Shown one piece after another: positions 16,364 through 22,113 of a stretch of 22,113 bases of DNA; position 1 is the stretch's first letter, and each line of letters opens with the position of its first letter. Under the pieces are notes generated by a model. It searched no databases, was not told the origin of the DNA, and worked only from the letters and a program-made list of their open reading frames with translations. The translations under genes were made by a program, and so were the position numbers. The stretch comes from CAZTHC01 sp964613425 (GTDB lineage Bacteria; Bacillota; Clostridia; TANB77; CAG-508): NCBI GenBank assembly GCA_964613425.1, contig CAZTHC010000014.1:1-22113 (forward strand), written 5' to 3'.

Positions 16364-16390
16364 CTGGCAGGGCTATACCCCTGCCCCTAT
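16364..16390. repeat. REP-like palindrome C (TAGGGG head)
   Basis: GGCAGGG and CCCTGCC form a perfect 7-bp stem with a 6-nt loop. On the minus strand it begins ATAGGGGCAGG. It lies 24 bp from palindrome B, between tRNA-Thr and ftsY. The stem sequence is entirely different from those of A and B while the head is kept. Confidence 0.7.
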
Positions 16391-16418
16391 ATATGTTTAA
16401 TAATTACTCCTCAATTTT

Positions 16419-16494
16419 TGGAGCTCTTAGCCAGAATCGAACTGGCGACCTACAGGTTACGAATCTGTTGCTCTACCAACTGAGCTATAAGAGC
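16419..16494 (-). tRNA. tRNA-Thr (anticodon CGU)
   Basis: A complete 76-nt tRNA with encoded CCA. The acceptor stem GCTCTTA/TAAGAGC is followed by discriminator T. The D-arm is AGCTCAGTTGGTAGAGC, the anticodon loop TTCGTAA gives CGU (Thr, codon ACG), and the T-arm is GCCAGTTCGATTCTGGC. The closing pair of the anticodon stem, position 31 A against 39 C, is mismatched; the other four pairs are good. It lies 10 bp after mrnC and may be processed from the same transcript. Confidence 0.95.
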
Positions 16495-16504
16495 ATGTAA
16501 CCAT

Positions 16505-16912
16505 TTATTCTTCTATACACATTTTCAAAATTTCACTTAATCTTTGTGTGTTATTTGTTAAATATGTATAACCTATTAATCCTTCAAATGCAGTAGAATA
16601 CATATAATCTGATATTTCTGCATTTTTTGCTATATGATGATTTTTAGTGTTTCTTGTTCTACGTACTATTTCTTGTTCTTCTTGTGTTAAATCATCATAT
16701 ATCTTAGCTAATAAATCTGCTTGAGCTTTTGCCTTAACAAATTTAATAGCCTCGATATGTAAATTATGTGGTTTTAAGTTTGTTCTATTAATTAGATTTG
16801 TTCTTACATATAGTTCATATACAGCATCTCCAACATATGCCCAAATTAATGGTGACATCTGGTTTACTTCTTCTTCAGTTTTTTTTCCTTTTAATAGTTC
16901 ATTTATATCCAA
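16505..16912 (-). CDS. mrnC: Mini-ribonuclease III
   Basis: A 135-aa RNase III-like nuclease lacking the double-stranded-RNA-binding domain. In Bacillus, mini-III matures the ends of 23S rRNA. Its signatures are SPLIWAYVGDAVYELYVR (20-37), with catalytic D29, and YSTAFEGLIGYTYL (105-118), with catalytic E110. The basic stretch RRTRNTKNHH fits RNA binding. The start is TTG (16910-16912) with GGAGG 7 nt upstream; no better in-frame ATG exists. It begins 18 bp after rbgA, another ribosome-maturation gene, so the two probably form an operon. Confidence 0.93.
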   Translation of the reverse strand: MDINELLKGKKTEEEVNQMSPLIWAYVGDAVYELYVRTNLINRTNLKPHNLHIEAIKFVKAKAQADLLAKIYDDLTQEEQEIVRRTRNTKNHHIAKNAEISDYMYSTAFEGLIGYTYLTNNTQRLSEILKMCIEE

Positions 16913-16930
16913 TATTTTTCCTCCACATTT

Positions 16931-17878
16931 TTATTTGCATTTTTCTAAAGTTATTTTTCCTAATTTTCCGCTTCTAAAATCTTCTAATACAATATTAGCA
17001 ACTTTTTCTTCGTCTATATTTCCACCAGAAACTATTGTACCTCTTTTTTTGCCTATTAAATACATTAAATTAAGTATTGTTGTATTTTCTTCTTCATCAA
17101 TAATACTATCTATTTCTGTTGTATTTATTTTGTATCTTTCTAATAAATTAGATTTGTACTCTTTATATAAGTATTTCAATAATGAAAATGCTATTTCTAC
17201 TTTTTCAATTACTTCGTCTTTAATACTTCCCGTATATGCTAAATTTAGTCCAACCTCTTCACTTTGAAACTTAGGCCATAAAACACCTGGTGTATCTAGT
17301 AATTCAATGTTTTCTTTTAGTCTAATCCATTGCTTTTGTTTTGTAATACCTGGTCTATTTCCAACTTGAGCAGATGTCTTTTTAGAAACTCTGTTAATAA
17401 AAGAAGATTTACCTACATTTGGAATTCCTAAAATCATAACTCTAATTGTCTTATTTATTCTACCCTTTAATGCGCATTTTTGCAAGTCCTCTGCCATTAC
17501 TTCTTCTATTTTTTTCAAACATTTTTCAATTCCGAACCCACTATTTGAATCCACAGCAAGTGCTGGGATTGATTTTTTATTAAAATACTCTATCCATTTA
17601 TCATTTTGCATAGGTTCTGCCAAATCACTTTTGTTTAATAATACTATTCTTTTTTTACCCTCTACAATTTTTGCAATATCTGGATTTTGGCTTGAAACAG
17701 GTATTCTCGCATCTAATAATTCTATAATAACATCTATCAATTTTAAATCTTCAGTTATTTGTCTTTTGGTTTTCGCCATATGACCTGGGTACCAGTTAAT
17801 GGAGACATTAGAAAAACTTTTTCCATCATCATTCATTTTTTTGTTTTTTCTTTGTTCTTTTTTTTGATACATATTCAT
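16931..17878 (-). CDS. rbgA: Ribosome biogenesis GTPase RbgA (YlqF)
   Basis: A circularly permuted GTPase that promotes late 50S subunit assembly. The G motifs appear in permuted order: G4 NKSD (82-85), G1 GIPNVGKS (151-158), the G2 region NRPGITK (174-180) and G3 DTPG (195-198). The N-terminal INWYPGHMAK (27-36) is the RbgA signature. A C-terminal RNA-binding helical domain covers about 215-315. The Lys-rich leader of about 26 residues before INWYPGHM is longer than in Bacillus. ATG start with AGGAGG 9 nt upstream; the internal ATG at codon 3 is less well spaced. It heads the rbgA-mrnC unit and borders the accessory cluster. Confidence 0.95.
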   Translation of the reverse strand: MNMYQKKEQRKNKKMNDDGKSFSNVSINWYPGHMAKTKRQITEDLKLIDVIIELLDARIPVSSQNPDIAKIVEGKKRIVLLNKSDLAEPMQNDKWIEYFNKKSIPALAVDSNSGFGIEKCLKKIEEVMAEDLQKCALKGRINKTIRVMILGIPNVGKSSFINRVSKKTSAQVGNRPGITKQKQWIRLKENIELLDTPGVLWPKFQSEEVGLNLAYTGSIKDEVIEKVEIAFSLLKYLYKEYKSNLLERYKINTTEIDSIIDEEENTTILNLMYLIGKKRGTIVSGGNIDEEKVANIVLEDFRSGKLGKITLEKCK

Positions 17879-17899
17879 TAGATATTCCTCCTATTTATT

Positions 17900-17930
17900 A
17901 AACACTTTTATCTATTATTTTTATAATAAC
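17900..17930 (-). promoter_or_regulatory. Possible promoter of rbgA
   Basis: The gap before rbgA holds an extended -10-like TGTTATTAT on the minus strand. It overlaps a small A/T inverted repeat (TATTAT/ATAATA). A -35 is not obvious. A promoter here would separate the housekeeping rbgA unit from the accessory cluster upstream, but the evidence is weak. Confidence 0.3.
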
Positions 17931-17941
17931 ATATAAAAACA

Positions 17942-18715
17942 TTAAAAATTCAATCCTATTTCGAATGGAAACATTATTGATAAATCTTTTGGTTCTTCTG
18001 TAAATATTATTCTTTTTGAATAAGCAGTCATAAATCCAAATTCAAACATTGTACCTTTGCCAATTGTTCCATTTGGATTGCATACAATTATAGCATCGGC
18101 TTTTATAAATTTATTCATATGATCAAATTTATGCCTCCATGAATCTCTTTCATTAAGTAATTCTTGTCCTTTTAAAAGAATAAAATCAGTTTCTAAAGTC
18201 TCTTGCACTACTTCCTTTGTCCATGGACTCAAAATTTCTATATTATATTCATTCAATTTATCCATTAATTCACTAATTTCCTTCATGTGCTTTTGAAAAC
18301 TACCGCATATAACTACTTTTCTAAATTCCTGATGAACTAATCCTTCAACAATATTCTTGGTACCATTAAATTCTATGCTTTTTTCAATATAAAACTTTTC
18401 TAAATCAGGTTTTATAATATTAAAGTAAAGTCCTGTAGTAACATAAACATGAATTACCAATTGTTTTTGTTCTTCTTCCGAAAACTCTTGAAATATCCCT
18501 TTAGCAAACAATCTTACTTTTTTATTATCTACTTCTCCTATAAAACTTTTCAAACATGCTATAAAATTATCTATTTTATTAAACAATTCGTTATTTATTA
18601 AGGTTTCGTTGATAAAAAGCTGCTCTTTTTTTATCAGTTCAAGTTCATTTACATATTTATAAACAGAAACTTCGTTTGTATCAAATAATACATATACTTT
18701 TTCTTCTTTTCTCAT
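17942..18715 (-). CDS. Two-domain protein ending in a nucleoside 2-deoxyribosyltransferase-like domain
   Basis: A protein of 257 aa. The C-terminal half (about 132-240) looks like the nucleoside 2-deoxyribosyltransferase/nucleotide N-glycosidase superfamily: VVICGSFQKHMKEI (134-147), DAIIVCNPNG (207-216) and GTMFEFGFMTAYSK (221-234), with E225 where the family has its nucleophile. Such enzymes cleave or exchange the base of (deoxy)nucleosides. I do not firmly recognise the N-terminal half (1-125). Its pattern, VYVLFDTNEVSVYKY then KVRLFAKGIFQEFS and GLYFNII, recalls the N-terminal lobe of Ppx/GppA-type actin-like proteins, but this is tentative. ATG 18713-18715 was chosen because AAAGG lies 8-9 nt upstream; a GTG three codons earlier would overlap the previous gene's stop. 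It is the last gene of the accessory cluster. Confidence 0.7.
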   Translation of the reverse strand: MRKEEKVYVLFDTNEVSVYKYVNELELIKKEQLFINETLINNELFNKIDNFIACLKSFIGEVDNKKVRLFAKGIFQEFSEEEQKQLVIHVYVTTGLYFNIIKPDLEKFYIEKSIEFNGTKNIVEGLVHQEFRKVVICGSFQKHMKEISELMDKLNEYNIEILSPWTKEVVQETLETDFILLKGQELLNERDSWRHKFDHMNKFIKADAIIVCNPNGTIGKGTMFEFGFMTAYSKRIIFTEEPKDLSIMFPFEIGLNF

Positions 18716-18720
18716 TATTT

Positions 18721-19446
18721 TCACCTTTCCTTTTTAATATCTAAATTTAAAGCACTTAAATACTTTTCAAAATAATAATCTCTGTTTTTAGAATTATACT
18801 GCATTATATATCTTGGATGTTCCAATGGTATAATTGTTTTAAAAAAATGATGTTTATCATTAATTTCTTTTAAGAACTCATAATTCTCTCCGCTACCTAT
18901 ACAATAACAAATTGATGTATCAATATTAAATTGTAATTGTTCCTTAATAGATTTTAAAATAAAATCATATAAACTTGATTGCAATTTTTTATTTTCGTAG
19001 TAATTACAATTAACTTCATTGCCCTTTGAATTTATTCTTACAATTCCCAATGGGCAAATAAAATTCATATAAAAATCATTATAAAACTTTTTGCAGCCAC
19101 CATACTTTTCTATAACATCATACAAAAAGTTTGATGAGGATTTATTTACATAAAAGTTATCTATATATATTCCTGTTTCATTTTGTAAATGATTTGCATC
19201 CTCATATGGTACACCGGTTACTGCTGAGCCTCTTCTAGCAGGTGAGCTTCCTAAAATCATTTTTCGTTTTTTATTATCATTATAAAACTTTTTATAAAAC
19301 GCAGTAGTTATTTTATTTATTTGTTGTTTTGATTCACCTAAATAAGGATTAATAATCTTAAACCCAACTGGAACGCATAGCGCTACTTGTGACAGTTCTG
19401 AATCAAATTCTAAAATCTTATCAGCATTTGTTTTGTCATCTTTCAT
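18721..19446 (-). CDS. Uracil-DNA glycosylase-like protein, SMUG2/DUF4918 type
   Basis: A protein of about 241 aa. Its order of motifs fits the DUF4918/SMUG2-like branch of the uracil-DNA glycosylase superfamily: GFKIINPYL (28-36), KMILGSSPARRGSAVTGVPY (61-80), KYGGCKKFYNDFYMNFICPLG (split across about 114-134), CYCIGSGENYEFL (about 183-195) and LEHPRYIMQY (about 212-221). Family members excise uracil or oxidised pyrimidines from DNA. SMUG proteins usually read GxNPG in motif I, with Asn activating water; here it is GSSPA, so the Asn is absent. This may be a normal subfamily variant or a change of activity. Two adjacent ATGs exist; the second (19444-19446) is better spaced from GAGGAGGG and was chosen. 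Its TGA stop lies just before the next gene, so coupling is likely. Confidence 0.75.
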   Translation of the reverse strand: MKDDKTNADKILEFDSELSQVALCVPVGFKIINPYLGESKQQINKITTAFYKKFYNDNKKRKMILGSSPARRGSAVTGVPYEDANHLQNETGIYIDNFYVNKSSSNFLYDVIEKYGGCKKFYNDFYMNFICPLGIVRINSKGNEVNCNYYENKKLQSSLYDFILKSIKEQLQFNIDTSICYCIGSGENYEFLKEINDKHHFFKTIIPLEHPRYIMQYNSKNRDYYFEKYLSALNLDIKKER

Positions 19447-19502
19447 CATATCCCTCCTCTAACAAATAATATTATAGTAATTTTTATTCAAAATAAATTA
19501 GC

Positions 19503-20738
19503 CTACGAAGAAGTAGCAACCAAATAAATTTCTTCATTGGTTATATAACATTTTATATTTATAAATTTTGTCTCTATTAACTTTGATACCAATATTTTTA
19601 TTTTATCTAAACCACGATATATATCAACAAAATCTGTACTAGGAATTATTAATCCTGGTATTATATTTTTTTGTTTTTTATACAAAAAGCCATTAGCAAT
19701 TGATATGATAATTTTGCCCTTATTGTTTAAAACTCTTTTTGCCTCTCTAATTGCTAAATCAATATCGAAAAAAGAAGAGTTATATGTTCTTAACGAAATA
19801 TATAAATCAAATTCACTATTTTTAAATTTGCTTAAATCTTCTGCTCTTAAACAAATAATCTGTGCGCAAGGAATCTGCTTGCTTATTTTTTCTAATCCAT
19901 CTTTCGCTATATCAACAAATGTTATATGCTTACAAAAAGAAAATAATTTTATTGCTTCTTGTCCACTTCCAACGCCAACATTTATAATATTCTTTTGCTC
20001 TATTGGTTCATCATCGATTTTTTTATAAATGTTTAAAAAGTTAGAAAACCAAGTATTACTTATACATCTAGCATCGTCTGAATAATCATAAGTAGAATAT
20101 TTATCATTAAATGAATCTGATAAACATTCCGTAACTAGCAATTGTGTATCGGAATTATCCAAATTATATTTATTATTTATATATTGAGATAATTTCTCTA
20201 CTGTTTTATTATTATCTATTTCATTTTTAGTCAAAATAAATCCTTTTTTTCCTAATGTTTCTATAAGAAAATTACTTATTCGTTTTTTTGCATAATACGG
20301 ATTATTTTTTATATTTTGTTTGCTTCTTTCGTAGTGTTCATTGTTTTGCTTTAATATTATTTTCTGGAATTCATCAGAATATCTATACACATTATTATTT
20401 AATATTATAGGATCATTTTTTATATATTTTGTTAATTGTGGGTCAGGCAAACCTATATAAATTTTTTTTAGATTTATAGTTTCTATTATCTTTTCAATAT
20501 CAAATTCACCATCGTCTTGCATTGAATTAATAGTTACATATAAGGTATAGTTTGTTTCTTTAACATTTTTAATTTTACGTAATAAAACCGATGACCAATT
20601 TAATGTGTTATCACTTGAAAAAGAATCATAGTATTTACCAGCAACATTTGGTACTAAAACTGCACCTATTTTTAATTTTGATGTATTTACTTTATCAGCC
20701 AGATATATCGTATAGTTCATCCAATAATTATCATCCAT
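19503..20738 (-). CDS. Fusion of a degenerate deaminase-like domain and a SAM methyltransferase
   Basis: A protein of 411 aa. Residues 1-105 resemble the RibD/dCMP deaminase fold: an opening helix, KLKIGAVLV (22-30), TNYTLYVTINS (62-72) and KKIYIGLPDPQ (91-101). The zinc motifs are lost: the usual HAE position appears to be NWS (47-49), and PCxxC is replaced by SMQDDGEF (72-79). The domain is therefore probably non-catalytic. Residues about 130-240 are a helical linker I do not recognise. Residues 250-360 form a class I SAM-dependent methyltransferase: INVGVGSGQEA (motif I, 252-262), TFVDIAKDGLEKI (274-286), DLYISLRTYNSS (311-322) and AKRVLNNKGKIIISI (333-347). The substrate is unknown. ATG 20736-20738 was chosen because the GGAG site lies too close to the upstream ATG at 20745-20747. 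Confidence 0.7.
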   Translation of the reverse strand: MDDNYWMNYTIYLADKVNTSKLKIGAVLVPNVAGKYYDSFSSDNTLNWSSVLLRKIKNVKETNYTLYVTINSMQDDGEFDIEKIIETINLKKIYIGLPDPQLTKYIKNDPIILNNNVYRYSDEFQKIILKQNNEHYERSKQNIKNNPYYAKKRISNFLIETLGKKGFILTKNEIDNNKTVEKLSQYINNKYNLDNSDTQLLVTECLSDSFNDKYSTYDYSDDARCISNTWFSNFLNIYKKIDDEPIEQKNIINVGVGSGQEAIKLFSFCKHITFVDIAKDGLEKISKQIPCAQIICLRAEDLSKFKNSEFDLYISLRTYNSSFFDIDLAIREAKRVLNNKGKIIISIANGFLYKKQKNIIPGLIIPSTDFVDIYRGLDKIKILVSKLIETKFINIKCYITNEEIYLVATSS

Positions 20739-20765
20739 ACTATTCATTCTCCTTTGCTTATAACA

Positions 20766-21410
20766 TTATAGCATTTCAATAAATGTTTTCTGTGTCAAAT
20801 TTAATTCTATTGATTTCCATAAAAATGCTGACACTATCGTTGAATATCCATTCCATTTTTGAAAGATTCTCTCTATTTCACTTTTTGTCGGCAGATTTTC
20901 TAAATCATACAGCCACTTAATAGTTCTTTTTATTGTACCATCTTCTCTAGGAATAACATTTTCCCTCCCTAAAGAAAATATCAAATACATTTCAGCTGTC
21001 CACCTTCCAATTCCTTTAACAGATGTTAGTACGCCTATTATTTCATCATCGCTTAAACCCTTTATTTTTTTAAAATTAATATTATTTTCAACAATATTTA
21101 TAGCCAATTCTTTGATATATAAAATTTTGGAATAGGATAACCCTAATTTTCTAAGTTCATGATCAGAAATTCTCAAAATATTAGAAGGTTTTATTTCTTC
21201 TAAATTAGAACACAATCTTTGCCAAATTGTTTCCCTTGCTTTATCACTTATTTGCTGCCCTATAATATATTTAACTAAACATTTGAAACCATCTGTTTCT
21301 ATATTTAATTCACAACTTTTTATGTGATTTATTAATAAACTTAGTTTTTCATCACTTTTTACTAAATGTTGAACTTTTTCATTACTTAAATTATAACAAA
21401 CTTTTTTCAT
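20766..21410 (-). CDS. HhH-GPD DNA glycosylase, AlkA-like (3-methyladenine DNA glycosylase II family)
   Basis: A 214-aa base-excision enzyme of the helix-hairpin-helix GPD superfamily. It has YIIGQQISDKARETIWQRL (48-66), the HhH and following helix LTSVKGIGRWTAEMYLIFSL (128-147) and GRENVIPREDGTIKR (148-162). D157 is at the catalytic-aspartate position and W137 lies in the base-pocket segment. It lacks the N-terminal beta domain of E. coli AlkA and has no iron-sulphur cysteine cluster, so it fits the short AlkA/Mag form rather than MutY or Nth. Family members remove alkylated purines such as 3-methyladenine, leaving abasic sites. ATG start with GAGGT 5 nt upstream. It begins 22 bp after the Nudix gene and is tightly linked to the fusion gene downstream. 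Confidence 0.88.
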   Translation of the reverse strand: MKKVCYNLSNEKVQHLVKSDEKLSLLINHIKSCELNIETDGFKCLVKYIIGQQISDKARETIWQRLCSNLEEIKPSNILRISDHELRKLGLSYSKILYIKELAINIVENNINFKKIKGLSDDEIIGVLTSVKGIGRWTAEMYLIFSLGRENVIPREDGTIKRTIKWLYDLENLPTKSEIERIFQKWNGYSTIVSAFLWKSIELNLTQKTFIEML

Positions 21411-21432
21411 TTTTACCTCATTACTAAATTAA

Positions 21433-21993
21433 TTATTTCTTAATTAAAAATTGTTTACTAATATCACTTTCTAATATTTTTTTTACAAAAGACCATGATA
21501 TATTTTTTTCAGTTATACCTTCATAATTATTATCAATTCTACTTAACAACTCATCTTTTTTAAAAAATTTAATTTCTGATACTTCACTTTTTTGCAATTT
21601 TATTTTTTTAACATCTACATTCTTTATAATTAAATAGCATTCATCAAAATGATTATTAACATAACCTCCTTGATCATATTTAGAAATAGAGCTTACTAAG
21701 AATTTTATTTCATCATCTGATACATTTAATCCCAATTCCTCTTCACATTCTCTAATTAATGCCTGTCTACCAAATTCTCCGGATATAACATGTCCTCCAA
21801 CTGTGATATCCCATTTGTTTGGCCATAATTTTTTAGTGGAACTTCTCCTTTGTAATAAAATATTACCTTCTTCATTTATAATTAATCCAAAAACAGCTCT
21901 ATGCCAGTATCCTTTAGTGTGGCATTCCTCTTGAGTAGCAATCATACCAGTAAATTCTCCTAGATTTGTTAATATATCAATTTTTTCCCCCAT
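21433..21993 (-). CDS. Nudix hydrolase, isopentenyl-diphosphate-isomerase-like branch
   Basis: A 186-aa Nudix protein. The complete box is present: G67-x5-E73-x7-R81-E82-C83-E84-E85-E86-L87-G88-L89. The N-terminal KIDILTNLGEFTG...CHTKGYWHRAVFGLIIN is typical of the Nudix group related to IPP isomerase and YfcD-like hydrolases. Nudix enzymes hydrolyse nucleoside diphosphates linked to another moiety, including damaged dNTPs; the substrate cannot be read from the sequence. A role in nucleotide-pool cleaning is inferred only from the glycosylase neighbours. ATG start with AGGAGG 9 nt upstream. The stop of the upstream partial gene lies within this ribosome site, which suggests coupling. Confidence 0.88.
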   Translation of the reverse strand: MGEKIDILTNLGEFTGMIATQEECHTKGYWHRAVFGLIINEEGNILLQRRSSTKKLWPNKWDITVGGHVISGEFGRQALIRECEEELGLNVSDDEIKFLVSSISKYDQGGYVNNHFDECYLIIKNVDVKKIKLQKSEVSEIKFFKKDELLSRIDNNYEGITEKNISWSFVKKILESDISKQFLIKK

Positions 21994-22006
21994 AAATTAT
22001 TACCTC

Positions 22007-22113
22007 CTAATCTATTAAAAAATTATTTCTTAGTACTATTTTTACAAGTGGGCTTGGATACCAGTTGATGTTCATTTGGCTATTTGTTTCTTTATTGTTA
22101 TTTATTTCTTTTC
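22007..22113 (-). CDS. C-terminal end of an unidentified protein (partial, runs off window)
   Basis: An open frame enters from the window edge and ends at TAG (22007-22009), giving 35 codons. Its tail reads MNINWYPSPLVKIVLRNNFL. I do not recognise the family. The TAG sits inside the TAGGAGG ribosome site of the Nudix gene, the same stop-in-ribosome-site arrangement seen between padR and the HAAS gene. This supports a real upstream gene. The INWYP string also occurs at the start of RbgA (INWYPGHM). With only 35 codons in AT-rich DNA, chance cannot be ruled out. Confidence 0.4.
   Translation of the reverse strand, partial: KEINNNKETNSQMNINWYPSPLVKIVLRNNFLID

Overview
This window is AT-rich, double-membrane-free Firmicutes-type DNA and looks like chromosome of a low-GC, endospore-forming member of the Clostridia. 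The evidence is spoIIM, a Bacillus-like block of spoIIM with a TIGR00375/EndoQ-type gene and xerD, an ileS controlled by a T-box, class D-type sortases, DUF5665, mini-RNase III (mrnC) and rbgA, strong AGGAGG ribosome binding sites and several TTG starts. All genes lie on the minus strand, so the biological reading order runs from high to low coordinates. I cannot name the species; an uncultured gut Clostridia lineage is a guess.

Read in the direction of transcription, the window opens at about 22.1-17.9 kb with an accessory gene cluster: the tail of an unknown gene, a Nudix hydrolase, an AlkA-like DNA glycosylase, a two-domain protein (degenerate RibD-like deaminase fold plus SAM methyltransferase), a SMUG2/DUF4918-type uracil-DNA-glycosylase-like protein, and a two-domain protein ending in a nucleoside 2-deoxyribosyltransferase-like fold. 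The genes are closely packed, and several share a theme of damaged or modified bases and nucleotides. This is the best candidate here for an undescribed system.

From 17.9 to 12.2 kb is housekeeping core: rbgA (50S assembly), mrnC (23S rRNA maturation), tRNA-Thr(CGU), ftsY (SRP receptor), a large UPF0182 membrane protein and a small DUF5665 membrane protein. From 12.1 to 8.4 kb come an unusually short alaS (589 aa, no C-Ala domain), a HIT-family hydrolase and two tandem paralogous class D-like sortases closed by a clear terminator.

From 8.3 to 6.2 kb is a three-gene envelope-type operon: a PadR regulator under a consensus promoter overlapped by a perfect palindrome, a HAAS-like membrane protein and a DUF4097 protein with an 11-fold TSGNI-type repeat. 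From 6.2 kb to the left end are the T-box leader, ileS, the EndoQ-like nuclease, spoIIM, xerD and a tRNA-Glu(CUC) cut by the window edge.

Three intergenic palindromes sharing a TAGGGG head but with different stems form a small REP-like family. No CRISPR array, insertion sequence, rRNA gene or phage structural gene was seen.
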